Below are positions 33,811 through 45,462 of a DNA stretch of 64,000 bases, one piece after another; position 1 is the stretch's first letter; every line of letters starts with the position of its first letter. The position numbers and the translations under genes are program-made. Below the pieces are notes generated by a model that was given only the letters and a program-made list of their open reading frames with translations, made no database searches and had not been told where the DNA came from. Origin of the DNA: Aphelocoma coerulescens (lineage: Eukaryota > Chordata > Aves > Passeriformes > Corvidae); assembly GCF_041296385.1 (NCBI RefSeq), contig NW_027183575.1, positions 157,187 to 221,186 on the forward strand, written 5' to 3'.

Positions 33811-35783
33811 TTATAAATCATTTGGCTTGAGCAATAATTCTTTTTTCTTGGCTTCTAATGTCTGTTCGTTCTTTTCACAGATCAATTTGGCTTCTTCAAG
33901 AGGGTCTTTTGTATCACTTTGTCTTTTTAATACCATAATTTTTTGTGCTGTTCCAGACATAGCCAACTTTGGGTCAGTAGGCATTGCCACAACTTGCATG
34001 CCTTGAACTATGCTGGTGATTAGCCGAATAAAGCAGGGGATCAAGCAAGGGAGAAATATTAGACTAGCTGTAGCACATAAGAGGAAGAAACCTAGCTTCT
34101 TCCACCATTCTTTCCCCAATATGCCATCCCACCAGTTAGCAGACATCATTGATTCCCATTTTTGGACTGGTACATGGGCTATTTTTCTGATTTGGTTGGC
34201 CATATCTAGAACGGCATCCCCATTGTCATCAATTTTTAAACAACAGTCCGATGTATTGAACTTCCTGCACACACCGCCTTCTTCGGCCAGTAAATAGTCT
34301 AAAGCCAGCCTATTTTGATGTATTGCAGCTCTGGTTTGGCGTTGCTGGCTGACTATTAATTCCATAGCCCCAGCTGTTTCATTGGTTATGATTTCTACAA
34401 GAGCTTGGAGTCTGATGATACGATTCAGCATGTAAATTGGGGTCTGATATCCCCAACTTCCATCTTGTGCTTAGGTAGCTGGCCCATCTGTTTCTAATAT
34501 TCGTTCAGGGGGCCATTCCTCATCTTTCCATTTTTGGAATCCTCCAATTAAATCTCTTTTCTTTCTTTTGAAGTCTTCATAGAGAGGTATACCTAATTGA
34601 TCTCCCACTGGTTCTGGGAAAAGGAAAAACCCTGGTTGAATGATTCTTAGTGTACAACTCCCTTTCCAATGTGAAGGGAGTCTTGGGGATGCCCTTTTCC
34701 CACATATCCAAAAGAAGCCATCTGGTGCTTTCCAATAATCACCTTCTTGTTGATTTATATTCTCCCCAAATTTGGCTATTTCTGGGATTCCAAAATAAGG
34801 ATTTTTCCTCGTGTCATTACACGGAAAGAGTCCAACTTCATGATCATATACACAGTCTTTTCCTTTTTTCTGGGCTCAATACCAAGTTGGTTTTTCTGGG
34901 ACCCACCACCTTGAAGTTTTGTTACTCACTTTATAGCTTTTACAGGGAGTGTTTCCTACTTCATTAAGAAAGTTTATCCCAGTTCGCCAGAGGCATTCTT
35001 CCCCTATCACTGTTGAACTTAAAATCCACCCCTCAGGTCGGTTCCCCCCTCTTATATTTGTCCGGTTCCATTTAAGGAGTTCTACCGGGCCTACGCTGCT
35101 ACCTTTCCGTGGCCATTCTTCTGTCATTAAAGCTCCTCCACAGACCCAACAGTTGGTTATGTTAAGTTCTTTACCTATCCTCTCCCCCAATTCCACAAAC
35201 AGGTTTTTTCCTAACCTTGGGGTTTTTTCCTCTTTGTTGTTTGAGCTTTGCATACAGGTCCTGGTGTGGTGAGGTGAATATAGGGCGAGGTTGCTGTGCT
35301 GGCTTTGTATCTTTACTTACCACTTGCTCTTTTACCAAATCTTGGACTGTTCCCCTGGTGGCAGCTGTGGAGCAAATCTATTTTTCTCCTTTTGGACAAT
35401 TGCTTCTTAGTCTGTTTCCACTTGTTCCTAAATTTTCTGTAATCCAATATTTTTCTCCTTTATGCATGCAAATACCTAATTTGGATGAGTCATAACAGTG
35501 ACTGTTGGTATGGGTATGAGTAATAAGAAAGAAGCCCCGGTGTCTTTCCATGTAGAGCTTTCGATAGCATTTGTAACATGGTCTTGCCGGTGTCCCAAAA
35601 GGGACCAGGAGAAGTGACAAAAGAAGGAATAACAGAGGTCCGGCATGGCTTATACTCCCACCTCCCTTGCCTATGAGGTTGCAACCCATAGCAGGTGTAT
35701 TGGATCTTCTCGGTGGCGAGTACAGTGGCCGACCCGGTCTTGCCCTCTATTTCCTTGTCACTTCCTTTGTAGCTTTTAGGCAA
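33811..35783 (-). pseudogene. env: env, gamma-type envelope with stops and a frameshift
   Basis: A signal-like hydrophobic stretch (LLFLLLSLLLVPFG) lies near the start of the frame at 35689. The surface subunit follows with a CWVCGG motif. A KRKKR furin-type cleavage site lies at about 34554-34568. The transmembrane subunit (frame from 34431) has [12 protein letters not shown], a CC with seven residues between, and a membrane segment ([18 protein letters not shown]). Lesions seen: TAG at 35378-35380, a frameshift in an A6 run near 35203-35208, TGA at 34876-34878 (tryptophan-context) and TAA at 34471-34473. The true start is uncertain because two frames overlap at 35490-35783. The env is not functional as read. 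Confidence 0.88.
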
Positions 35784-36395
35784 ATTTCTTTTGGCACCTT
35801 TTTAACTGTAGTATCTTATCGTATCTTAGGTGTTTCCCATTCAACAGGCACTAGTAATTCCCATCTGCAGAGCAAAGTTATTGCTTTTGTTGCTTATGAT
35901 TTTGTCTGGATAGGGGGTTGATTTTGTGCTTGACACCCTTTACAACTAGGGTGTCGACGGTGTGAAATGCCAATTTCCCTCTAGATTAATTACTTATATT
36001 TGACGTGGTTGGCATGCCCCGTGTTAGAATGATTCAAACAGGGTATATGATGTGGCACTGATGGAAGTTGTGATTCTCCCCCTTCTTAATACAAATCACA
36101 GGCTAGAATCAGGACATGAGAGTTCCCTGTTTGATCCAGTCCCAACCCTTCCTGTTTGAAGTGAGAATATTCTTCTCCACGATGTCCCAGAATTTGTCCA
36201 GGGGCCACTGATATAAATTTGGCTTTTACTTCTCAGTTAGGTGTGATTCTTTGCATATCCCTTGGATTATTTAGATTGTTCTAGCTCATTGCCACCTGGT
36301 CTCCGTTTAAGAATCAATTTGGTATCACCTGGTTTGGATATTACAGTCCACTCTTCAGGTTCTTTTACAGGTCCTTTGATTCTGCTGGCATGGAT
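35784..36395 (-). other. Region between integrase and env signal sequence
   Basis: These 0.6 kb lie between the last readable integrase codon and the first env frames. They contain fragments that look like the integrase tail (about 36240-36395) and then sequence with several stops. The env leader or splice acceptor probably lies here but cannot be fixed by eye. Confidence 0.5.
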
Positions 36396-39300
36396 CTACC
36401 CTCGTTCCTTGGTCTGGATTGCGGCCTCAGTCATCAGCAGTACCTGAAAAGGACCCTCCCATTGTGGAGTCAAAGATTGTTCTTTCCATGTTTTTACTAG
36501 TACCCATTCCCCTGAATGGATATTATGAATTTTGAACTCCAAAGCTGTGGTTTGAGGGATCATTCCTTTCAGCCGCAAATTTTCAAGTGTTCTGGCAATT
36601 GCGGTGACATATTTTTTGACACTTACTTCTCCTACTTCATAAGTGGCTGTTTCATGTTGAGCAGTAAGGAAGGGTAATCCGAACATCATCTCATAAGGAG
36701 ACACTCCCAGGTCTGACCTGGGCTGTGTTCGGCCTCTCAACAGAGCCAAAGGTAAGCATTTTACCCATGACATTTGAGTTTCAATCATTAATTTTGTTAA
36801 AGTTTTTTTCAAAGTCTGGTTCACTCTTTCTACTTGGCCTGAACTTTGTGGGTGCCAGGGGGTATGTAATTCCCATTTTATTCCCAAGGCTTGAGTTATT
36901 TGTTGTAAGACTTTGGATGTAAAATGTGTTCTTCTATCTGAGTTTATTTTATTAACCATTCCATATCTGGGAATAATTTGTTCCAGAAGGGTTTTGCATA
37001 CTATGTTAGCTGTAGCTCTAGTAGCAGGAACTGCTTCTACCCAACAAGTTAGGTGGTCTGCTATTACTAATAGGAACTTCCATCTCTGTATTTGAGGAAG
37101 TTTAGTGAAATCTACTTGGATACTTTGGAATGGTCGCAGAGCTAACTCACGGCCTCCTAATGTTGTTTTTCTCATTATTTTCCTAGTCACTCTTTGGCAA
37201 GTTCTACAGTTCCCAGTTATTTGTTTTGCTACCCCAAAGATTCCAATACACCCATAATTTTTTAGAAAATGATCACACAAGCTAGCTTGAGTACCCCAAT
37301 GAGTTTTTTGATGCATATCTTCTAATATTCTCTTAGTGAGTGGCTTATTAAGTAACTGTCTCCCATCAGGAAGTTTCCGTTTTCCAGATTGATCTTGTTC
37401 TCCCCCTATCTTAAATAATTCTTTTTCTTCTTCTTTACTAAATTTGGGGATTTCCAATTCTCCCCTTTCTGGGGTCAGGATTAACAGAATTGGTTCAGTC
37501 CCATTTTCTGCTGCATCTTTGGCTTCTTGGTCTGCTAGGTTATTCCCTCTTATTTCTGGGGTCATCCCTTCTTGGTGTCCTTTGATATGCACTACGGCTA
37601 TTTCTTCAGGCAATTTTAATGCTTCCAACACTTCTGAAATCAGGCCTTCATGTATCAGTTCTTTCCCCTTTGAATTTAGTAAACCCCTTTCTTCCCAGAT
37701 CTTTCCAAAGGTATGTACTTTGAATCAGTATAGACGGTCCCCTTTTTGTGTGCTAAATGCTCCAGTGCTCTCTTTAGAGCGTATAATTCACAAGACTGCG
37801 CCGACCAATTTGAAGGTAGTTTTCCTTTTTCGATGGCCTGCATATTTATCCCATCGACTAAGGCATATCTTGACATTCTTTTTCCTTGCAAGCATCTGGA
37901 TGAACCATCCACATATATTCTTTCCTCTTCTAAGAGGGCTTGTTCAGCTAGATCTTCTCGAACTTTTGTTTGGTATTGAGTAATTTCTAAGCAATCATGT
38001 GCCAGGTCATCTTTTGGTTCTCCATACAGGAATTGGGCCGGATTGAGGCTTTTGCTTGCTTCTATAGTTAGATCATTACTGTCAATCAGAATTGCTTCAT
38101 ATTTTAATAGCCTGGAGTCTGTTAACCATTTTTCAGCTTTTTGATTTAGCACATTTCGGACCGCATGGGGTGTGTATACAATCAGTTTACTTCCAAAGGT
38201 GAGCTTACGGCTCTCCTCCACCAAAATAGCGGTAGCTGCTATGGCTTGAATGCATACTGGCCAGCCACGGCTTACTGGGTCCAATAGTTTAGCTAAATAA
38301 GCTATTGGTCTTCTCACCCCTCCCCATTCCCGGACTAATACACCATGAGCTACTCCATTTTCTGCATTCACATATAAATGAAAGGGTTTTTCTAGTGAGG
38401 GTAAGCTTAGGGCTGGTACCGAGGCTAGTTTCAACTTCAGTTTTTCTAATTTATTATCATCATCATCTTTGGTCCATTGTATATTGTCTCCCCCTGTTAA
38501 TTTTTCATATAAAAATTTTACTGCTTGTGTATATCTTTCAATCCATAATCTGCAATATCCCAGTAGCCCCAGCAGTCTCCTAACCTCCTTTTTTGAAGAG
38601 GGAGGAGGGAGGGATAAAATCCCTGTAATTGTTTCAGGACTTAGTTGTCAGCTACCTTTGCTTATCAGGTGGCCGAGATATTTTACTTCTGATTCCACAA
38701 ACTGTAATTTCCTTTTTGATGCCTTTAGTCCCTTTTCCCCAAGAAAATTTAGAAGCTTTATGGTAGCTCCTTTAACTTTCATTTCATCTTCTCCTGATAT
38801 TAGAAGGTCATCTCCATATTGGATAAATTGTATTCCTGGGGGAGTGGGGAAGGTTTGTAGTATTTCTCCCAAGGCTTGCCCAAATAAATTTGGGGCCTCA
38901 CAATAGCCCTGTGGCAGTTTAGTCCACCTCAACTGGTTCTTTTTCCCTGTGTTTGGATCTTCCCATTCAAAGGCAAAAATATTTCGGCTTTCCTCTGCCA
39001 GTGGGCAGGCCCAAAAGGCATTTTTAAGATCTACCACACTAAACCACTGATGTTGAGGTGGAATTTTGCTTAAAAGAGTGCAGGGATTAGGAACCATAGG
39101 GTAGCAGGCCCGTGTTCTTTTGTTTACTTCTCTTAAATCTTGCACTAATTTATAATTTCCATCAGATTTCTTTACTGGGAGAATAGGGCTATTATGAGGG
39201 GATTTACAAGGTTCTAGTGTCCCATCCTTTATTAATTCTTCTATCACTGGTTTTAAGCCTTTTCTCCCTTCTAAAGATATAGGGTACTGATGTACACAAA

Positions 39301-39775
39301 TGGGACCTTCTTCTTTTTCAATTGTGACCCTTATGGGGTCAAGATCTAGTCCACCCCTATTCCCTTCCCTAGCCCAAACCTCTCTGTTAATTTTGCTTTC
39401 ATCTTCTTGGCTAAGTTTAAACACTTTGGCCGTCATTTTCCCTTCTTCTGGTATGACTCCAATCCCCAGTTGGATTTGTAAATCCCTTCCCAATAAATTG
39501 CTGCCAGCCTCAGGAGCTAACAAAGCATCCCCTATCCCTATTTTTGTTTCCCCTTCAATAACCACATCTTTAATGACAGAGACCTTAAATCCTTCCCCCT
39601 TTGCTCCTGTTACTTTTACCATATCATTACTCCCTTTTGGAATATTCATCACACAAGTCTTTTCTGCCCCAGTGTCAACTATAAATTCCAATACTTCCTC
39701 TTCGGGGCCTACTTTTAAAGTTATCAAAGGCTCCAGATGGTATTTATCCCCCCAAAAATAGAGCCCATGATTTCC
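36396..39775 (-). pseudogene. pol: pro-pol: protease, reverse transcriptase, RNase H, integrase
   Basis: This follows gag in the same frame after UAG. The frame from 39727 shows protease D-T-G at residues 18-20 and LLGRD at 78-82, RT VVDLKNAF at 231-238 and the YGDD active site at 304-307. A TGA at 38648-38650 interrupts RT after residue 359; the frame is then open through the connection and into RNase H. RNase H is broken near 37712-37719, where sequence between the DSKY and TFGK regions is missing and the phase changes. The 411-codon frame 37631-36396 holds the end of RNase H and the integrase: HX3H (107, 111), CX2C (142, 145), and D174, D232, E268 with 35 residues between the last two (intact DD35E). 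At about 1127 codons the length suits gamma-like pol. Confidence 0.92.
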
Positions 39776-41662
39776 CTATTTTTCTTCTGTGCGTGTCTCT
39801 TGAAATCTTTTCAGATCCCTCCTCAGGTGGGGGCATTCTCTTTGATAATGCCCTTCTTCCTTGCAATAGAAACAGGCATCCCCGGGTTGTTCTTGGAATC
39901 TTGATTGTGCTGAGGTTTTATTTTTCTCTTTTCCACCATTTCTGAATCTGGAATGTTTAGGAGTGTTACCTGAGGGCTTTAGATTTTTTTTGGAAGGTAC
40001 TCTCTCGCATAGTGGCTATCATGATCTTTGCTCCCACTTTGGCTTTTTCTTCATCCCTCCGGACATATATATCTTTTGAGCTTCCCTTACTAGGTCTTGT
40101 AATGGTTTCTCATACCAATCTTCTATTTTTTCCAATTTTTTTCTAATATCTGGCCAGGCATGAGTGACAAAGTTAACTCTTAGCAGGGCTTGCCCTGCTA
40201 GGGACTCCAGGTCTCTCCCAGAATATTGTTTCATATTCTTTCGGAGCCTCTCCAGCCACTCAGTCGGGGTTTCTTCCTTCCCTTGCTGCCCCTCAAAGGC
40301 CTTTCTGACATTTTGTCCTCAGAGTGCCCCCTCTTTTATTCCCTTGATTATCAAATTACAATAATCATTCATATGTCCCCTCCCAGCTTCATCATTTTGG
40401 TTCCAGTTAGGAGGTGTAATGGGCATTTTCTGATCCCCGGGTGGACCTTGTTGGTTTTCTTTTCCCCAAATTTTTATTCCAGCAATTCTAATCATTTCTC
40501 TTTCTTCTTGGGAGAATATTATTTTCATTATTGATTGCATTTCTTCCCAAGTGAAAATGTTGGGACCTAAGAACTGGTCCAACATTTCAGCTGTACCTAT
40601 GGGGTCTTCTAATAATCCTTTAATTTCTTTTTTGAAATTCCTAACCTCTGTAGAGGTTAGAGGAGCACTCACAAAGCCGCTTCCCCCTCCTCCCCTAGGT
40701 ACTTCTCTTAACGGAAAGAAATGAATTTCTCGGCTTCCCTCTGTTTGTTTAGCAATGGAGGGCTTGTTGGGCTGCCTCGGAGCCTTAATGGCACCTCCTG
40801 TATTCTGGGATGGTGCTCCTTCGTTAAGAAGAGGGTTGATTTGGGAAGAAAGCACCGAACTCCCCTGGGGAGGAGGGGCAGATTCAAAGTCTGGCGCTGA
40901 AGCTGAATATTCTGTGGTGCAGAGGGTGGGGGTGGGGTATGGCAGTGAAGCCAGATATTCCGGAGCACAGGAGGCGGGCACCGGGGCTAAAGCCGGGTTT
41001 CTCAAGGCAGGAGAGGTAGGGGCTGAAGCCGGGACGTGTGACCTTTCCCTTGATGCAATTGAGGGTGCTGGGATTCCCGAGATATATGGGAAGGGTGGGA
41101 TCCCCGGCATGGGCGGGGGCAGGGCTCCCCCCCAGCTCCATTGGGGCGGGAGGGCTGCCGGGGGAAAGGCCCCCGGTGCGGGCGGAGGGGGGGCTGGCGG
41201 GGGAAGCCCCGGAGCCAGGGGGAGGAGGGCAGCTTCTGGTGCTGGCGGCGGAGGCAATACTTCTAAAGGGTCTCAGCCTTTTTTCTCTTCTGTTTGCTTT
41301 TCCTCTGCGGTTTCTGATATTTTGAAGACTTTGGTTCCCAGAGGTTTTGTAATTCCTGTCCAGCAAGAAGCATATTCTCTCTCCTCAGGGTGAGATGGCT
41401 CTTTTGAATTTACAAATACATTTAGAGCCTGGCAAATCCATGCCTCATCAGACCCGTATTTTGGCCAGTACACATGATCAGATCTGATTTCCTTTTTTAC
41501 CCACTCTTTCATGCAGAATTGAATCATTTTTACTTTCTCTTTTCCTTTTGTAGAAGGATCAGTTTCCCAGTTTGCGAGTTTGACCCCGAGGGGACTGTCT
41601 CGGGGTATATCCTCTGGCACCCTTTTATAATTTGAACTTAATTTACTAGGTTGTTGTCCCAT
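39776..41662 (-). pseudogene. gag: gag: matrix, proline-rich region, capsid, nucleocapsid
   Basis: This begins MGQQPSKL (myristoylation glycine). TGA at 41273-41275 ends the first 129 codons. The same frame then continues through a long Pro/Ala-rich domain and capsid to a second TGA at 40319-40321, in the context CTC-TGA-GGA that suggests a decayed CGA arginine codon. Capsid continues to 40019. An extra AT in the ATATAT run near 40068 shifts the frame, and an A8 run near 39985-39992 appears to restore it. The nucleocapsid has one CCHC knuckle (CX2CX4HX4C, 39833-39874). gag ends at UAG 39776-39778 with pol following in frame, the gammaretroviral readthrough arrangement. Confidence 0.92.
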
Positions 41663-42554
41663 TTTCCCAGGAGTTCTCTATTACTCAAAATACCAATTTA
41701 TCCCCCCCTTTGAAATACTAATTCATTCCTTTAAAACACCAATCTTCACTGCTGTAAAATACTACCCACCCTTTCACAGTACAAAAAACACCAAAAAATT
41801 TATTAGAGCCCACCTTCCCCAAAAACAAAGTTAACTTCGAATTACACAGTTTTTCATTCACACATTCACTCTTTTTTAATATTTGTTCACTCACTCATTC
41901 CTACTCACAACAGAATAATAAGGTACCTCTTTCAAGTCACTTGTTAGTATCCACCCATGGGTATGATATAATCCTTAGGATTCTGGGTGCTCTTGGATTT
42001 CCCTCAACCCGGCATTGCTAGCATCCAAACCCCAACCTCTCTTGGGGTACTTTTAGGCCCTGGGTGCTCTTGGAGTTTTCCTCAACCCAGCATATGGGGG
42101 GGTAGCTCCCACTTTGCAACCCCTTCTCTGGGACCCCGTCCCAGTCACCCCCGGAGATTCTTTCACTCCGCTTATCTCTCGCTTTGTCTCCTCGCTGGCC
42201 GCTGTTCTCGTGAACAAGACGGAACGGCAGCACTCAGAGACTGCCACACTCGCTTCGCAGATCTGGGGGCAACCAGCCCACGTCTCATTCACACACGCTC
42301 ATCTCCCGTAACCACCCCCTTTTTCTTTGGACAATACTTCCCAGTCCTGTTTCTTTTCCAGTGTCTGTGGGATTTTTGTCGAGAGCGCTCTCTTTCATTT
42401 GCTTTATTTTTGTGTCTTTCTTGTCCTCCGGGTGTTGCCCTGCTGCCACCAAATCACGCCAGAGGATGCTAAGCAAAGGTCCTGCCAACTTGGGCGGGAG
42501 GCGCCTTACCCTTGCTTCTTGAATCCTCCCACGCTTTTCAGAGGCGAGGTGTAG
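41663..42554 (-). other. 5' leader of the full-length provirus
   Basis: This is the same leader as 2364-3254, about 0.9 kb, with the diverged internal duplication near 41983 and 42059. No start codon context other than that of gag stands out. Confidence 0.65.
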
Positions 42555-42572
42555 CTCCGGGACGAGCCCTTA
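42555..42572 (-). promoter_or_regulatory. Primer binding site, tRNA-Pro-like
   Basis: Identical to 3255-3272, it lies two bases after the 5' LTR. It agrees at 14 of 18 positions with the gammaretroviral tRNA-Pro site as I remember it. Confidence 0.5.
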
Positions 42573-42574
42573 AT

Positions 42575-43231
42575 TGTGAAAAACGAGGTTCACTCTCCTG
42601 TGAGAATTTAAAGGGTTTAATATAAAGACAATAAGAGACACATCAAATAAAGCAACGGGGTAATGGCCGGGTGCCTTGGTGCTCTGCCAAGAGCACACCT
42701 GATGCCAGAGGTGAGTCTTTTTTATACCATTTTTACTGTCTGTTCTTTATTCATATTAAAACTTTTCCTGGAGCTGTTCTGCATGGCCACTCCTTGGTTC
42801 CGCCTTTTTAGAGCATGCGTAGTCTTCTGCCTTGTGGTTTTATTTCTCTTGATTCTTGGGGTTGGGCCCGCTAGGCAAGAGTCGATGGTAGGGTGGATTT
42901 CTTAATTCTCCAGACAGACAGGGCTGATTGCAGCTTTGGGCCTCTTCGTCTCTCCGGGCAGAGTGGTGATAACGGCTCTTGGACTCTCCTGGCCGCCTGT
43001 TCTCCGGGCGGAGTAGCCTTTGGGCCCTTTTGCTCCCTAGACAAAGTGTTGATTAGCAGCTTTTCGGGCCTCATCCTCTGTTCGTTTGGAGGTTATCTTA
43101 CGTGCTCACACTTGTTAACATTCTTGCTAAAAAGAGAGAAAACTACATCCACACAGCAAAAAGCATTTCTAACATTATATAATATCTACTTTATACTTTG
43201 CGAGAAGCCAATATAATATATGTTTATAACA
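42575..43231 (-). mobile_element. 5' LTR of the full-length provirus
   Basis: This LTR is 657 bp, with TATA at about 42719-42730 and ATTAAA at about 42615-42622. No difference from 3275-3931 is seen by eye, against about 23 from its own 3' LTR. Confidence 0.93.
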
Positions 43232-43939
43232 CCTCCATTGGCAACCTCCTTTTCCCTCTGATTCAGCTACCTTGTGGTAGGTGCGATGGTGCTGAAGAAG
43301 GGTGGCGGCTTGGCACAGTTGCTGTCACAGGTGGATCTTTGAGTGGCATGTGTGAGGGTAGGAGGGTACGGCACCCATAGCTGAAGGCAAAAAAGGTCAG
43401 GGCATGTCATCAGCCGCAGTCGTGCTAAGTTGTTCATCTATGCAAACTGCTTGCCGAGTTGTTCCTTTCTTAGGTAATAGGGGCTTGTATCAACCAGAAC
43501 TGCAAATGGTCAGTATTTGCAGAGAAGGTTACTTGGACTGTTGTTGAAGTGAGTGTAGCAGTTTCTATGGCATTCTGCAAAAAAAGTGACAGGTCTCCCT
43601 GTGTTCCCCAGTTCTTAACAAAGATGAAGTTAACAAACCCCTGAAAAGAGGTTTTGCAAAACTTCAGGGATATTTTCCTACTAGTACTGTAGAGACAACC
43701 ATAGTCACCTTGTCTTTCCAAAAGTGAAGGTTCCCTATTTTTGTCCAAGAGCATCAAGTGCTTTTGATCAGCGTTTGTGTGCATGCATTAGCCTCGTTCT
43801 TGCTCTTCCTTGGAGAACTTTTACAATACTCACATGATCTGTGTAGGCTGCAGACTGCAGTGGTGAACTTCAAGGCTTCCAGCAGAAGGGAGATGCTGTC
43901 CACGTTTTGGATTCTCCTTAGCCTGAACCTTCAATGTCC
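43232..43939. repeat. Palindrome right arm, outer part (tandem copy 1)
   Basis: This continues the right arm beyond the provirus and mirrors 10195-10922. It contains the inverted 104-codon frame (43470-43784). Similarity to the left arm ends near 43939, which defines the outer palindrome boundary. Confidence 0.9.
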
Positions 43940-44335
43940 AATAACGCAGCGTTTGGTGCTCGAGGCACTGACTCTGGCGTGCCCCTGGTCAGAGACAGTC
44001 CAGCTGCGTTACCTCCACGCGTCGCTGAAGCGACTTCGGGATCAGGAAAAGAGCTTGCTGGGCTAGCTAGCTGGCTTCTTTGCAGAGGGAAACACGGCAG
44101 GAGCCGTTGATGTCGGCTCACGTTAGCTCAGAGACAAAGGAAGAGAGGGGCTGTTCAGGTCTGGCTTCTAACAGGTTTAATGCGATAGGATGAGGATGAG
44201 GTCGGATTGATGGGAATCCGCTCCTCGGAGCCTTGTCCTCAGTTTTATAGGGAATTTGAAAACCCCCTGTAACTATTCCTGAAAAGACCTGCCTTGCTAA
44301 ATTAGTGCCTTTTAAGTCTTGTGTCCCCAGGATAG

Positions 44336-45346
44336 AACAACAAACTCACAAAGATAACAGCAGTGGATCTACAGGACTTCTGCAGGCCTTCTGGACTGCA
44401 GACATCTCTGACCAAAGGCCACAGATGACGTGTACCCTGATCCTGCCGAACGCCCGTCCGCCCTGGACTCAGCTTCAAGGTTTGATTGATACTGGTGCTG
44501 ATGTAACTATCATCTCCTTCTCTGCGTGGCCTCCCTCATGGCCTTTACCCCCAGTGGGATCGGCCATCACAGGATGAGGATGAACCACACAGAGCTATTG
44601 AAGCGAACGGCCTGTGACGGTGAAGGACTCAGAGGGGCACACAGCTACAATTAGGCCTTATGTTACTACCACTTCCCTTAACCTTTGGGGACGGGATGTG
44701 TTGGCAGCCTGGGGCATACGGATCGGGACAAATTTTTAGCAGGGGTCACTGTGCGCAAAGGTGCACAGTATCCTACACTGCCTTTGCAGTGGTTGATTAA
44801 CACACCAATCCGAGTCAGACTCTGCTTAGTTAGTTGAATTAAGGGCTGTTATCATGGCTTTTCAACGATTCTCACAGGAACCTTTGAATTTGGTTACTGA
44901 AGCCGACTAGCAAAAGCTCGTATACAATTAATCACCTTACGGTACCACAAAATTCAAAGAATCCTGTTCTTCTGAATCACTTTCTCTCATTGCAATCTGC
45001 AGGCAAGAGACAACTGCCCTGGGCAAAAGTCTGGGTGTGGAATTTACTCACTAACCAGTGGGAAGGCCTGCGGGAACTTATGGTTTGGGGTCGTGGCTAT
45101 GCTTGCGTTTCTACAGATACTGGGGTACGGTGGCTAGCTGCAAAATGTGTTCGCCCTGCCCTACGGCACCAGAGGCAGAACAGGCAACCTCCAAATGATG
45201 ACCAGAACACCAACCATCCAAGTGGCCACCAGAATGTAGATCATCAGCCATCAGACTCTTCTGATGATGACCAAGATGTTGACCATCAGGCAGATGGTCC
45301 TTCTACAAGCAGAGACTGGGATGGTCCTTCCACAAGCAGAGACTGA
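44336..45346 (+). pseudogene. pol: Class II pro-pol remnant, tandem copy 2
   Basis: This is the same remnant as 5036-6046, with protease motif, RT start, RNase H piece and integrase C-terminal domain in broken order. No additional lesion or repair is seen. Confidence 0.8.
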
Positions 45347-45462
45347 ACTTTAAATTTCTTGTTATGGAGTCAGATCGTTAAAGCCTTAAGGACATATTTA
45401 GAATTAATAACTGATGTAAATTTCTATTTAGGATTAATAGTGGAGTTGTTATCTTATCAAAC

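Larger units (their letters stand above)
1970..41268. repeat. Tandem unit, copy 1 (about 39.3 kb, complete)
   Basis: Every feature between 1970 and about 24690 recurs at +39299 to +39306, in the same order and orientation, as far as the window reaches. The unit contains proviral gag/LTR, palindrome remainder, spacer, left arm, axis, right arm and most of the provirus. The offset grows by small steps: one base near 3030, two bases in a C tract at 14699-14706, and four bases near 21825. Its right limit is where copy 2 starts, inside gag at 41269. Confidence 0.95.
33136..43231 (-). mobile_element. Full-length but defective gamma-like provirus (10.1 kb)
   Basis: Minus-strand order is 5' LTR, primer site, leader, gag, UAG, pro-pol, env, polypurine tract, 3' LTR. 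Target duplication is 4 bp (cctc right, tctc left). Class I affinity rests on gag and pol sharing one frame around UAG, a single CCHC zinc knuckle, gamma-type RT and integrase, a gamma-type env and the 4-bp duplication. It carries at least six in-frame stops (gag two, pol one, env three) plus several frameshifts. It is absent from the left arm. Confidence 0.93.
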
